From positions 8,308,001 through 8,372,000 of the forward strand of contig OZ231128.1 of the NCBI GenBank assembly GCA_965153355.1: 64,000 nt of DNA, written 5' to 3'. Below are positions 1-12,670 of this stretch, in pieces. The notes under the pieces are model-generated. The model had not been told where the DNA came from and ran no database searches. It was given only the letters and a program-made list of their open reading frames with translations. This DNA is from Flaccisagitta enflata (Eukaryota > Chaetognatha > Sagittoidea > Aphragmophora). How positions within the stretch are numbered: the stretch's first letter is position 1; every line of letters starts with the position of its first letter. The position numbers were made by a program, and so were the translations under genes.

Positions 1-640
1 AATAGTGCTGTAGTTGTATAGAATTGATTCCTGGAGTTATGAGAGAAATTTCTTCCATAACAATTCTATACTGCTACAGCATTGATGACGGAGTGCCAAG
101 ATCAAGTCCAAATTGATTTTCCAAAGAGACACGGCCCTTAACATGCAAAAGGAACAAAAAAAAGTGCTTGGAAATAATGTTTCATTCTGATGCCCAAATT
201 GTGCCCAATCTACTGCTCCTGCTGTTGTTTTATCCATGGCCATTGTTGCCAACATTTCCACAGTCGTTCCGCCTTTACTGCCTCCAGCTGTTGCCTTTGT
301 CAGAGCTGCTACTACTTCTATTGCCCTGCTACAGTGTTACCTCAAGGCCGCTTTCAGTTGCTGTCACTGCCATTATGCCATTGTTACGGACGCCATTTTG
401 GACTAACTGCCGAAGGCCAAGAGAAAAAAACATGATGAAAAAAAAAAAGTATGGCACCCTATAAGAAGAAATGTTGGTTTCCACCTCGTCAGGACTCAGG
501 AGTAGCAGGATGTGTACGAACACAAGCTACAGGTTTACGATTTTCAGTCTGCAATAGCCGCCTTTTTTTGGTAGTGAAGTGATGAAGGTAAAACAATTGG
601 TAGAAGAAATGACAGTGGCGATTTTGATATTGGTGGTGAT
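1..640. other. No gene seen; edge segment of a dispersed repeat
   Basis: No convincing exon. Positions about 40-125 resemble about 61120-61215: both carry a run reading CTACAGCA/CTACAGCAG, then a near-identical stretch around GTGCC(A/T)AGATCAAGTCCAAATT. They are therefore probably diverged copies of one repeat. Short open frames here are Leu- and Cys-rich without domain signatures. Confidence 0.4.
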
Positions 641-1000
641 GACAATGACAATGACAGTGTCAACGACAATGACAATGACAATGACAATGACAAGTGATTA
701 ATGTAGTTTTGTTATCGACAATAGTAATACAGTTGACGATAAAGAAAAAAATGGATGCGGTAGTAACAGCGATAGTAATAGAAGTGATAACGATAATGGT
801 GGTACTGATTCTGGCATTGGTAATCAGGATGTTGATGGGGTGGTGATGGAGGTGGTGATGGAGATGGTGATGGGGTGGTGATGGCGATGATGATGGAGGT
901 GGGGATGGGGATAGTGATGGCGATGATGATGGAGGTGGTAATGGCACTGGTGATGGGGATGGTGATGGCAATGGCGATGGCGATGGTGATGGGGATGATG
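640..1000. repeat. Degenerate GATGG/CAATGA minisatellite
   Basis: Direct reading shows imperfect 6-bp units: ACAATG around 640-690, then GGTGAT/GGCGAT from about 835 to 1000. Units are multiples of three, so several frames stay open (Met-Val-Met-Ala or Ser-Pro-Ser-Pro). These frames are by-products of the repeat. Confidence 0.8.
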
Positions 1001-1256
1001 AAGGAGAAGGCAAAAGAAAACCGACGTTTCGGCTTTTTGGCTTTTGAGGCGTTGAAGTGCATCCTCCTTTGCTATTCTTCCTCTTCCTTCTCTTCCTCCT
1101 CTTCCTCCTCTTCATCGTCCGAAGATTAAAACTCCCGACGGCGGAAAATCAGCATCAAAAATGGAAAATGACAAAAAAGAAAAAAAAAAGGGGGGGGGAA
1201 AAATGATGAATTTTGAAAATGACAACTACGACAACGTAAAAATGAGTTTGCTGAGA

Positions 1257-1792
1257 TGACTGCCCTCTAATGCAATAAGTCACACAGTTATGGTCCTTGG
1301 TAGTTTTCAGTAGCAAGCATGCATTTCTCTTATGCGATAAATCTTGCAGTTATGGCCCTCGGTAGTTTTCAGTAGCAAGCATGCATTCCTCTAATGCAAT
1401 AAGTATTGCAGTCATGGTCCTTGGTAGTTTTCAGTAGCAAGCATGCATTCCTCGAATGCAATAAGTCTTGCAGTTATGGTCCTCGGTAGTTTTATGTAGC
1501 TAGCATGCAGTCCTCTAATGGAATAAGTCTTGCAGTTATGGACCTTGGTAATTTTCCATAGCAAGCATGTAGTCCTCTTATGCAATAAGTCTTGCAGTTA
1601 TGGTCCTCGGTAGTTTTCTGTAGCTAGCATGCAGTCCTCTAATGGAATAAGTCTTGCAGTTATGGACCTTGGTAGTTTTCCATAGCAAGCATGTAGTCCT
1701 CTAATGCAATAAGTCTCGCAGTTATGGTCCTTGGTAGTTTTCTGTAGCAAGCATGCAGTCCTCTAATGCAATAAGTCTTGCAGATATGGTCC
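1257..1792. repeat. Tandem repeat, about 61-bp unit, 8-9 copies
   Basis: Each unit contains CAGTTATGGTCCT, then TGGTAGTTTTC, then AGCAAGCATGCA, then CCTCTAATGCAATAAGTC. Two alternating variants exist (TTTTCAGTAGCAAGC versus TTTTCTGTAGCTAGC), suggesting higher-order amplification. No coding potential. Confidence 0.9.
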
Positions 1793-2337
1793 TCAAATTT
1801 TACTTTTTGTCAAACCTTGTACAATCCTAAGATATTCTTATCATAAAAGATGAAAATTCAAGATGAAGAGTAAGTGGAACTTGAAAAGTCTTGTAAAAGA
1901 CAATGAAAAAGCATAATGATTTTTGTCTTTGTTGTTTTTTTCTCTTGAATCCGGTATGATCTCCTGTGAAAGATCTTTAATTTGAGTCCAATCCCAGAAT
2001 TCTAGCTCAAACGTCTAGAAACTATACAAGTTTTAGTGTAAAATAATTCCATTCAAGTCTGAAATGAAAAGCTGCTTAACAGGATGTGGTTTTTCACTTC
2101 AAAATGATAAAGAAGCTAAACTATTTGACTATGGGTGCTGAAATTTTGCATAAGATAACCGCAGGTAATATGCTATTAGAATAACAGATCCGTTGTATGA
2201 GATTTGAATAGTGTTCACACAATACAACTTTTGCTGATTTCAGTTGCTCTTCATACACCAAATAAAAAATCATCAGAGGTTAAATCTGCAGAATATTCTT
2301 TTCTCTAGGATCGGAAGAGAGAGATTGGAATCTATGA
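1793..2337. other. Unique AT-rich DNA, nothing recognised
   Basis: No repeat, exon or RNA gene could be supported in this stretch between the 61-bp tandem array and the first family A element. Confidence 0.5.
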
Positions 2338-2570
2338 CAACAAGGCCTGATACACGGTCAAAAAGTAGTTGCTTGAGGAATGAGGATGGGCAGGGGCAGT
2401 TATGCAACTGGGCAGGGGCAGTATGTGAGAGGGCTGGGGCTGTAATGTGGCTGGGCAGGAGCGGTAATGCTCATAATTCACTTCTCCAGTCGATTTCACG
2501 TCAGACGGGCAGACGGACGGACCTAATGACGGACACCCTCTTTAAGAGTCGCTTAGCAAGTGACTAAAAA
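2338..2570 (-). mobile_element. Family A (HINE-like) element, divergent copy
   Basis: Begins ACAAGGCCTGATACACGG, contains repeated GGGCAGGGGCAG, then a GAC-type microsatellite (ACGGGCAGACGGACGGACC), and ends AAGAGTCGCTTAGCAAGTGACTAAAAA. Order and motifs match the better copies at 26431-26622 and 30153-30356. The terminal hairpin arms are degraded and the GGGCAGGGGC block is expanded to four units. Confidence 0.75.
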
Positions 2571-2659
2571 TGGAAAAGACAATCAACTCGACGGAAAACG
2601 ATTTTGAAAAGAGAACAAAGAAAAGTTGATAAGGATTGACAAAAACTGCTAAAACAACA

Positions 2660-2994
<335 letters not shown>

Positions 2995-3089
2995 GAACAA
3001 GTAAAAATCTTAATCAAGATAATTCTTGTTTCTATCAAGGTACCTGCTGAAAAACAGCGTCAAATATTGAAAACGGGACAGCAGCGGAT

Positions 3090-3294
<205 letters not shown>

Positions 3295-3540
3295 GATATT
3301 GACAACGAAAACCTGTCGCAGATGGAAGAAGCGAACGCACAAAAAGTCCCTTTGCAGATTCGAAGTCTTTCCAATCTGTCTGTCTGTCTGTCTCTCTATC
3401 TGTCTGTCTGTCTTTCTGTCTGTCTGTCTGTCTGTCTGTCTATCCGTTTGTCTGTCTATCTTTTTGTGTCTTTCTCTCTCTGGTTGGATAGTGTAAAAAT
3501 GCTTTTATCACTACAATAGACATAAGAAATTGAAAAGGGT

Positions 3541-3643
3541 ACCACTCAACAGACTGACAGACTGACCGACGGATTGACAGACCAACAGACCGAAAAGCGA
3601 ACAAAGCAGGGTGTATAGGCGCGTAGCACGTGACTTAAAAAAA
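3541..3643 (-). mobile_element. Family A element, terminal part only
   Basis: Holds the GAC-type microsatellite (GACTGACAGACTGACCGACGG) and the terminal block AAAGCAGGGTGTATAGGCGCGTAGCACGTGACTTAAAAAA, broken here only for description. The ACAAGGCC end is absent, so this is a truncated copy. Confidence 0.7.
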
Positions 3644-3690
3644 CACGTCAAACTGGTCTTTTTCATGACGTTCTGTGTCCACCTGTGAGG

Positions 3691-3855
3691 GGGCGTTTCT
3701 AGTCAAAGACGATCGCGTTTTGAAAGGGCCACTCGGTCGCTCGCTACGTTCGTTCGCTTGCAAAACTCAATCAGCTCACTCGCTCCGCAGCACTCAGCTT
3801 CGCTACGCTCGCTTGCTTTGTTCACGGGCTCGCTCACTCACTCCGCTCACTAATG
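3691..3855 (+). repeat. Family C dispersed repeat (CGCTCGCTC-rich), copy 1
   Basis: Starts GGGCGTTTCTAGTCAAAGAC, then GATCGCGTTTTGAA, GGCCACTCGGTCGCTCGCTA, and a run of CGCTCGCT/CACTCGCTCC blocks. It matches 11317-11460 in the same orientation and 60055-60230 in reverse. No coding capacity; origin unknown. Confidence 0.8.
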
Positions 3856-4545
3856 ACACAAAGATAAAGACATACAAAAGTAAAAGCTGATGAGACAAAG
3901 ATAGAAAGATGAGAATTAATGGGAAATGAGACAAAGATAGAGATAAACAAATTAAAAGCCTAAGAGACAAAGATAATGACATGAGAATCAAAGGGTAATG
4001 AGACAAAGACAGAGACATACAAATTAAAAGCTGATGAGACAAAGATAGAAAGATGAGAATTAATGGGAAATGAGACAAAGACAGAGACATACACATTTAA
4101 AGCAGATGAGACAGAGATAGAGAGATGAGAATCAAAGGGAAATGGGACATAGATAGAGACATACAAATTAAAAGCTGATGAGACAAAGATAGAAAGATGA
4201 GAATTAATGGGAAATGAGACAAAGACAGAGACATACAAATTTAAAGCAGATGAGACAGAGATAGAGAGATAAGAATTAAATGGAAATGAGACAAAGATAG
4301 AGACATACAAATTTAAAGCAGATGAGACAAATATAGAGATATACAAATTAAAAGCCTATGAGACAAAGATAGAGTGATGAGAATTAATGGGAAATGAGAC
4401 AAAGATAGAGACATACAAATTAAAAGCTGATGAGACAAAGATAGAAAGATGAGAATTAATGGGACATGAAATAAAGATAGAGACAAATAGATTTAAAGCA
4501 GATGAGACAAAGATATTTATGAGAATAAAAGGGAAATGAGAAAAA
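3856..4545. repeat. Tandem repeat, about 72-bp unit, about 9 copies
   Basis: Units are built from GATGAGACAAAGATAGA, AAGATGAGAATTAATGGGAA and ACATACAAATTAAAAGC. A detached partial unit lies at about 5250-5302. The frames through it are repetitive Ser-Leu-rich translations on the minus strand. Confidence 0.9.
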
Positions 4546-4744
4546 GACAGATAATTTTGTCAGTTTTATTTCAGCATTACTGCTTGGATTTCTCTTCACA
4601 GTATTGCTTTTCTCAGCTGATTTTGAACAACGATCACATCAACGCGCTCTTCCAACCCAGATTTTTGGCAGGGATACGTTTTACAAACACTATACTGAGA
4701 TAAAGAAAGGGAATAGGGAATCGATTTACTGAAAATTGAGTGAT

Positions 4745-4905
4745 TACAAGGCCGCGTGCGGATGGGCAGGGGCAGTGATGAAAAGGCTAACCCAAGCTAT
4801 CGGGCAGGAGCAGTAATGCAAAAACTGTTCATAAACGCCAGAAAAGCTAATGGTGACGGACAGATGGACGGACCTACCAACCGACCGACATAGCGGATTA
4901 TAGGT
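4745..4905 (-). mobile_element. Family A element, partial
   Basis: Reads ACAAGGCC directly joined to GCGTGCGGATGGGCAGGGGC, lacking the usual GGATACACGGCTACC segment. It then runs through GGGCAGGAGCAG and GACGGACAGATGGACGG to AGCGGATTATAGG. The terminal hairpin is missing. Confidence 0.7.
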
Positions 4906-5500
4906 AAAGAGGTTTCGTGAAAAATTCAAAATCTGCTTCCAGATAATTTTTTTTTTGCATTTCCAAGAACATGGCTCCCACCTTAGATGTCTTAGGACAA
5001 GTTTTTTGATTAAGACATTTTCTTTGCAAATTAGGAATTCTTAGTGGGGCATGTCAGGTGATAAAAAGAGTATTTTCTTCAGAAAGACTTGCATTTTTAC
5101 CCGCATATTGACACAGTAAAAGTCATCCCAATGAGATTTCCCTGCAAATTCTCAACGAAAATACTCATCGACAAGTTCTGGGTAGGTCACTGAAAGTGTC
5201 TGATCAATTTATCCACGGAGTGAAAAATTGACTTTGGCGGTGAAAATTTAAAGTGGATGAGACAAAGATAGAGAAATGAGAATTAAAGGGAAAAGAGACA
5301 ACTTTACTCAGATCACAACTATTTTCACGATTTACTCAAATGTGCAGATTTAGGTGTTCAGTCTCATCATTCCTCAAAGCCGCTGTCTTTCTCACTAGCG
5401 TGAATTAGCATAACGCGAGGGATACCGCTTACATCTCACTTTCTAGGGCTACAGTTAATGGAACAAGGCCAACACCTAAAAGTTGCGTGCGAGGCTCACA
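4906..5500. other. No gene seen
   Basis: Apart from the stray 72-bp unit near 5250-5302, nothing is recognised. Confidence 0.5.
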
Positions 5501-5502
5501 GA

Positions 5503-5592
5503 ATGACTTAGCATGACTTAGAATGACTTAGAATGACTTAGAATGACTTAGAATAACTTAGTATACCCTAAAATGACTTAAAATGACTTAAG
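5503..5592. repeat. 10-bp tandem repeat (GACTTAGAAT)
   Basis: About nine units of ATGACTTAGA with single-base variants, directly left of the family D element. Confidence 0.9.
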
Positions 5593-5620
5593 GGAATAAA
5601 ATTGATAAAAAAAAGTCATC

Positions 5621-6236
5621 CAAGGATCGCACATGGTCAGCGGTACCCGATGCCCTGCTTGGAGTGATTAGCTGAAGAAGTAAAGTGAGAGCAGGGCAGC
5701 GGCCCCAAAGGGCCGATGTCCTGTAGGACACAGGGGTGAAGTTCCATACGTCCTGAAATGGCATATTTGGGTAATTTTCTGTGATATTCATTGGGATTTT
5801 GTGTTTTTTTTAAATTTTCTGTCAATTTGCCATGTTATTCAATGAGAATTTGAGGTCTGAGAGGTTGGATATAGGGCCCAAGAGGCTGGATTTGAGGCCT
5901 GAGAGGCTGGATTTGAGGCCCAAGAGGCTGGATTTGAGGCCCAAGAGGCTGGATTTTAGGCCTGAGAGGCTGGATTTGAGGCCTGAGAGGCTGGATTTGA
6001 GGCCTGAGAGGCTGGATATGAGGCCTGGGAGGCTGGATTCGAGGCCTGAGAGGCTAGATTTGATGCCTGAGAGGCAGGATTTGAGGCTTGAGAGGCCAGA
6101 TTTGAGGCCTGAGAGGCTGGATTTGAGGCCTGAGAGGCTTGAGAAGCTTCGGAAGGGGGGGGGGACGTAATGTCAGACGGACGTAACGGTTCACCCCTGT
6201 GTCCTACAGGACATCGGCCCTTTGGGGCCGCTGCCC
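5621..6236. mobile_element. Family D inverted-terminus element with internal minisatellite, copy 1
   Basis: The left arm from 5694 reads GGGCAGCGGCCCCAAAGGGC then CGATGTCCTGTAGGACACAG. The right arm, ending at 6236, is its inverted match (CCTGTGTCCTACAGGACATC ... GGCCGCTGCCC). Between the arms (about 5845-6150) is a roughly 20-bp minisatellite, GAGGCCTGAGAGGCTGGATTT. An outer segment (ATGGTCAGCGGTACCCGATG, CCCTGCTT) precedes the left arm and recurs in other copies. No protein is encoded, so it is presumably non-autonomous. Confidence 0.8.
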
Positions 6237-6338
6237 AAAAAGTAAAAGTTTGACGGACCGACAGACAGACAGACCCACCAACCGACGGACGGACGGACGG
6301 ACAAGCGGGGTGTAGAGTCGCGTGCACGCAACTAAAAA
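6237..6338 (-). mobile_element. Family A element tail abutting family D
   Basis: Immediately after the D right arm the sequence runs AAAAAGTAAAAGTTTGACGG, a GAC microsatellite, then GCGGGGTGTAGAGTCGCGTG and CACGCAACTAAAAA. This is the family A terminal half. The junction point matches the CCCAAAAAGTAAAA motif inside an A copy at about 36330, so D probably inserted into A. Confidence 0.75.
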
Positions 6339-6530
6339 TTCAGAAATAGTAGATTTAAAGTTGTTACACTGGTGAGATATGATTTCAACTTATGAGTCCT
6401 AGTATGTTCTAAAATGTTTTAATAGCAACAGAATTTTATCTCACTAGGCTTACAAGAGGTAAGCTATAATGGTTTTTATATATATATGGTTTTCTATGGT
6501 TTGTGGCATACAAATGTTTATACAGTTTTG

Positions 6531-6885
<355 letters not shown>

Positions 6886-7002
6886 TTTTTCTCTTTTTAT
6901 TTCTAATCATACTTGTTTTTTCCTTACCTCCACATGTCGCAGAGACGCAGACAGGTTCTTTCTCTGCCTATTCCTGTCGGGGAGAGCCGGGTAAGTCGGC
7001 AA

Positions 7003-7520
7003 CTCAAGCAACCGACAACCCAGCATTTGACAACCAAGCCAACGACAACCAAGTGACTGACAACCGAGCCAACAACAACCAAGCAATGGACAACTGTGCA
7101 ACTGACAACCAAGCAACTGACAAGTGACAACCAAGCCAACGACAACCAAGCAGCGGACAACCGTGCAACCAACAACCATGCAACCAACAAACAAGCAAAT
7201 GACAACCAAGCATTCAACAACCAAGCAACTGACAACAAATCCAACATTAATCATGCAACCAACAACTGTGCAACCAACCACCAAGCAACTGAAAACCAAG
7301 CCAAGGAAAACCAAGCAACCGACAATTAAGCAACCAACAGCCAAGCAACTGAAAACCATGCAACCGACAACCGTGCAACCAACAAAGAAGCGACTGACAA
7401 CCGTGCAACGGACAACCAAGCAAACAACAACCAAGCAACTGACAACCAAGCAACCGACAACCATGCAACCGACAATCGTGCAACCGACAACCATGCAACC
7501 GACAACCGCACAACCTGCTA
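7003..7520. repeat. Minisatellite of about 15 bp (CAACCAAGCAACTGA type)
   Basis: About 34 imperfect units. The period is a multiple of three, so long frames stay open on both strands: Thr/Gln-rich on plus (7124-7909) and Cys/Leu/Val-rich on minus. Because several frames are open and the frame continues straight into (GA)n, I do not call a protein, although a mucin-like exon cannot be strictly excluded. Confidence 0.85.
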
Positions 7521-7609
7521 CCGTGAAACTATTTTCTAATTACCTAATTGCTTCTCTCCATGCCGTTGTCAACAGAGGAAAAAATTGCGCGAAAATAGAG
7601 GACAAAAAC

Positions 7610-7827
<218 letters not shown>

Positions 7828-7954
7828 TCTAGACAGACAGACAGGTAACCATGGCAAAGAAAAAAAAGACAGTTATTTTAATGTACTCCTACGCGCTCAT
7901 TTTATTTAATCTGCCTGAAACTCTTTTAGGTAGTAATAGTAAATCAAATTATGT

Positions 7955-8155
7955 ACTCAGCAAAAAAATCAGAACTCAAAAAAGTTTATTTTTGGGCCCA
8001 TAGCATCACTTTTTGTGAAAAAACATCAGAAAGAAAAGAAGGGAAAAAATCTCCATATTTACAACTTTAAGAAATTCATTTTGAAAACTTTTACAAAGAT
8101 TGATGCTATGGGAGCAAAAATTATCTTTTTTTGAGTTCTGATTTTTTTGCTGAGT
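7955..8155. mobile_element. Foldback MITE-like element, 201 bp
   Basis: The left arm ACTCAGCAAAAAAATCAGAA (7955 on) is inverted at TTCTGATTTTTTTGCTGAGT (ending 8155). The pairing continues inward through CCCATAGCATC / GATGCTATGGG. A third, diverged right arm occurs at about 8300-8352 (ATGCCATGG ... GATTTTTTTGCTGAATC), indicating a nearby second or duplicated copy. Confidence 0.8.
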
Positions 8156-8878
8156 CACAAAATTGACATACTATGAACACCTGAAAAAATTTTTGAGGCT
8201 GCTCAAATAAATTAGCCCGTTGTAACAAATTAACAATTGTATATCATCTGAAATTTATATGCGATTGGTGAATCATCATCTGAGTAATTTTGCAAAAAAT
8301 GATGCCATGGCTACAAAAATTAACTTTTTTGAGTTCCGATTTTTTTGCTGAATCAAAAATTTATCATACTACTACCACCGGAAAGGATTTGAAGTTATTC
8401 CAAAAAATGAGTTTGTAGTGACATTTTGAAAATCACTGTCTTTACTATTTTTGCCATAGTTATACGGAGGCAGAGAGTATTACAAACATACAAAAGAGTA
8501 TTACAGACATACAAGAACTAAGACCGATACCGAGACAGAGCAAATAGACAGACGAACAGACAAACACGCTGTCAGAAAGACAGACAGTCAGACAGACGGA
8601 CAGAGATAAAATCCTAGTCTCAGTTGTTAGCTTATGAATTGTCAGAGACCGACAGACGGACAGAGACGCAATTAAAGAGAGAAATTGCATAGACTAAGGG
8701 AATGTCTGGGTTGGCAGTTAGGGGTGGGGCGAGGGGGGGGGGAGTTGGGGGTTGGGTGAAACATCTTTAATGAGTCCCCCATGCCCATCGCACTCGCGTT
8801 GTTTACATGCCTTAATTACACCCCATTGTTACAGCAAAATGTATGGGGAAAAATGAGGGGGTTGGAAAAAGCAGAAAA

Positions 8879-8883
<5 letters not shown>

Positions 8884-8974
<91 letters not shown>

Positions 8975-9150
8975 GTTATAAAGAAAAATACAGAAACAAA
9001 GGCAGATGAACCGACAGACAGACAGACAAACAAACAAACAAACAAACAGACAGACAGACAGACATACAACATGAAGACAATCAGTTAGACAGACAGAAAG
9101 CCGAAATAGAAGACAGACAGACAAACACACTGACAGACATACAGAGAGAC

Positions 9151-9181
<31 letters not shown>

Positions 9182-9205
9182 AAGACAGACAGACAGACAG
9201 ACGAA
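8884..9205. repeat. (GA)n then (CAGA)n/(CAAA)n arrays
   Basis: GA array at 8884-8970. Tetranucleotide CAGA and CAAA tracts lie between about 9012 and 9200. A separate CAGA tract is at about 8545-8665. Confidence 0.93.
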
Positions 9206-9828
9206 TTATTTCCTAATGTTAACATGACTGTACAGTCAGCAATCCTTCCCTTGCTTTGTCCCATCAAAGTAAGCAAATTCCGTTCAACAACTTGTTACTA
9301 ACTGTTACGAACAAGTTGCTGACCTTGACTAGAGTGCAAGCTTCTTCTCGCACTCATGAGCATATGTATGATATTCCATTTGCAGAGATTAAATGTGAAA
9401 TCATTATGGTTCCAGCTTTCTCAATGAATTTATATAGCATACCTGACGCAAAAATGAATATTTTCAGTTTAAGAAGGGTCCCCTACATTTTAAGTGTGTC
9501 TTGCCTGAGTTCACTTACCGCAAAATGGACCTTATCAGGATATAAAATCTTGGTCTAGCTCCATGTAATTTCTTTTTGTTACTTTCTTTTGGCAATAACA
9601 CAAATTCGCCTATGATAGATGAAATTTAATCGTAATTGTTTTTGCTTTCCTTCATTGCTTTCAGGAAACAGCGAAGTTCATCTCCAAAAATACCAACAAA
9701 GGACTTCACAAGAGAAACCAGAATGACTCAAAGGACAAAGGACAAAGGACAATGGACAAATGACATCACAGGAGAAACCATCATGACTCATGATGACAGA
9801 AGAATGACAAAGAAGAAAATAATGATAC
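9206..9828. other. No gene supported
   Basis: A 100-codon open frame at 9256-9558 has no recognisable motif, and its length is unremarkable for this composition. A short direct repeat (ACAAAGGACAAAGGACAATG) lies near 9735. Confidence 0.45.
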
Positions 9829-9930
9829 ATAGTTGAACCCAGCTATAACGAAACCAAGAGTAACAGATATCCACCTTTTACAGATGAAATTTACAGGTCT
9901 CTTTACATCCGTTATTGAGGGGTTCCACTG
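9829..9930. mobile_element. Degraded mariner-type MITE
   Basis: The left end AGTTGAACCCAGCTATAACG and right end CCGTTATTGAGGGGTTCCAC-TG are inverted relatives of the intact MITE at 39779-39955. A TA follows the right end. Confidence 0.65.
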
Positions 9931-10027
9931 TAGGTTGTAAAGTAACAAAGTATTCTTGTTTTCATGCAGTTTGCACTTTGAATTTCATCAAACTGATGTC
10001 TTTTGATAACAATACGGCTTATACATA

Positions 10028-10865
10028 CAGTACGATGGGAGCAAAGACGACCTACACTGGAGGATAGAGTTTAAATGTTCTAATCTTATTTGATTTATGA
10101 AAAGATAGAGACCTATGCAAATTAAATGTTGCTTTATTGCTTGAATATTTTAGCTTTTCTCATTCTTCAACTTATGACTTGACCTCATTAGGACTTAATT
10201 TCTAAACATCCAATCGGCTTGAAAATTTTGTATATTTTTGAAACAAGAATCAGCTCCAATTGGCTTGAAAATTTTATATATTTTAAAAACAAAAATCAGC
10301 TCAATCTAAGTATCTTTACAGGTTTTACAGCTATCTTTTAAACAGAACAATTATGTGTTATGTGGGCAAAGCTTAAAACAGGCAAGTCCTGTAAATACAG
10401 TCCGATTAAGCTAATTTTTTTTAGTCGCGTACTACACGACTCTACACCCCGCTTTTTTGGTTTGTCCGTTGGTCCATTGGTCCGTCCGTTGGTCCAACCG
10501 TCGGTCCGTCCGTCGGTCCGTCCATCCGGCACACTTTACTTTTTTTGGTTTTTTGGGATTTTTGGCTTCACTGCTCCTGCCCAAATGATCTGGTGACCTC
10601 CCACACGCGAATGGGGTAGCCATGTATCCGGCCTTGTTTCAGATTATGTAAAATTTTCGGCTAAATCTGATGAGCTAGGTTAAGATATAGAAAGATGAAG
10701 TCCTGATGAAGTCAAGTCACAAGTTAAAAGATGAGAGAAGCAAATATATTCAAGCAACAAAACAATTTTTAATTAGCATAGATCCAATTTTTTTATAAAT
10801 CAAATGAAATTAAGATACCTAAAATTCATCCTCCAGTCTAGGTCGTCTTTGCTTCCATCGTACTG
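10028..10865. mobile_element. TA-flanked inverted-repeat element, 838 bp, with nested family A copy
   Basis: The left end CAGTACGATGGGAGCAAAGA and the reverse of the right end CAGTACGATGGAAGCAAAGA match over roughly 80 bp. TA dinucleotides flank both ends (10026-27, 10866-67). This is the Tc1/mariner target pattern. No transposase is present. Inside are a two-copy roughly 52-bp direct repeat (10207-10305) and a family A insertion at 10415-10638, so this element predates that A copy. Confidence 0.85.
10415..10638 (+). mobile_element. Family A (HINE-like) element nested in a MITE
   Basis: Opens TTTTTTAGTCGCGTACTACACGACTCTACACCCCGC (two motifs run together), then a GTCC/GTCG microsatellite, CACACTTTACTTTTTT, CACTGCTCCTGCCCAAATGA, an ACGCGAATGGGGTAGCC arm, and ends ATCCGGCCTTGTTT. 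Confidence 0.85.
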
Positions 10866-11316
10866 TAACTACTACGTAATTAGTAATTACTATACTTGAT
10901 GCTTTCTTGACAATTACCTGTACATTTCAAAACTTTTTTTTTGCCCCCTCTTTTAAATAAAAGAATCATTTCTGTTGCATATATGGTAATTCTACTTTGA
11001 GCCACTTTTTCATTGCCCTCTTATGAGTTGAACAACATTACATTATGACCAGACGATATGAATAAGGACACATCCCCTATATTTAAATGAAAGACTTATT
11101 CCTGTTGCATACACCTTGATTCTACTAACCATTTTTTGCTTGGTCAGGAAATGCATTTTTCGGCCTGGTTGAATCGTTTATGCAGCATCACTGCCCCTCT
11201 CAAATTGTTTGAGACTCTTTGATTACTACTGCTTCTTGACTGGCTCAATTAATTATGGAAAGGTAGAAGGAATCTTGGTTTGTTGATTTAATGATTTGAT
11301 TTGGCAGGATTTTGAG
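10866..11316. other. No gene seen; left copy of a direct repeat
   Basis: Positions about 11223-11315 resemble 11463-11558 (ACTACTGCTTCTTGACTGGC versus ATTACTGCTTCCTGCCTGGC, and both end GCAGGATTTTG). The family C copy is therefore bracketed by a roughly 93-bp diverged direct repeat. Confidence 0.55.
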
Positions 11317-11460
11317 CGCGTTTCTAGTCACAGACATTCGCGTTTTTAATGCGCCACTCGATCGCTCGCTGCGTTCCTCGCTCGCACTGCGCACTCCGCA
11401 CACTTGTTCCGCGGCGCTCCGCTTTGCTACGCTCGCTTCGCTCGCTCGCTCCGTTTCTTT
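11317..11460 (+). repeat. Family C dispersed repeat, copy 2
   Basis: Begins GCGTTTCTAGTCACAGACAT, continues TCGCGTTTTTAATGCGCCAC and CGATCGCTCGCTGCGTTC, and ends in CGCTCGCTTCGCTCGCTC. Same order as copy 1 at 3691. Confidence 0.82.
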
Positions 11461-11701
11461 GGTTATTACTGCTTCCTGCCTGGCACCTTCAAGTTTGGGA
11501 AAGCAGAGGCAATTTTGGTTTGTTAATTTGACGGTTTTCCATTTGCAGGATTTTGTGGGGGACGCGTTAAGTAAACTGACTCGTAACTCATCCTTCTTTG
11601 ATTGCAGCTTCAAGCAGAGAAATGGTCAATTCGTGTTGAATGACCCATAAAATGATCCAAAAGGTCATTCAGGGTCATTTGTTAGAAGAGGAGATGAGCC
11701 C

Positions 11702-12130
<429 letters not shown>

Positions 12131-12429
12131 CGAAAATATAGGGCATGGTTAGTGAAATAAACGAAAAGTAATTTTGAAATTGAGCGGATGGTAAGACAAA
12201 CGGTCAGAGAGGCAAGAAAATAGACAGACAGATTGACAGACGAACAGCCAGACAATCAGACAGTCAGTCAGTCATAGAGGCAAGAAAATAGACAACCACA
12301 TAGAAAATGAAATTGACGGCTTGGAAAAAGAAGGGAGAAGAAAAAATACGGCGAGTCAACATTGACATTCTTTGCCCTCCTCAGGGACCTCAATTTGATT
12401 GGCTCATCGAATGAGCACATTGTTATGAG

Positions 12430-12670
12430 TGCGCAGAGTGAGGGAGAGTGAGCAGAGTGAGGGAGAGGGAGCAGAGTGAGGGAGAGGGAGCAGAGTGAGG
12501 GAGAGTGAGCAGAGTAAGAGAGAGTGAGCAGAGTGAGGGAGAGTGAGCAGAGTGAGGGAGAGTGAGCAGAGTGAGGGAGAGTGAGAAGAGTGAGGGAGAG
12601 TGAGCAGAGTGAGGGAGAGTGAGCAGAGTAAGGGACAGTGAGTAGAGAGGGTCACGTGAGTAGAGAGGGC
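12430..12670. repeat. 19-20-bp tandem repeat (GAGCAGAGTGAGGGAGAGT)
   Basis: About twelve units with small variants. The last units degrade to GAGTAGAGAGGG. Confidence 0.92.

Noticed and set aside
1257-1792. CRISPR-like array of about 61-bp spacing
   Set aside because: The whole unit is repeated, with no constant-repeat/variable-spacer structure, and the genome is eukaryotic.
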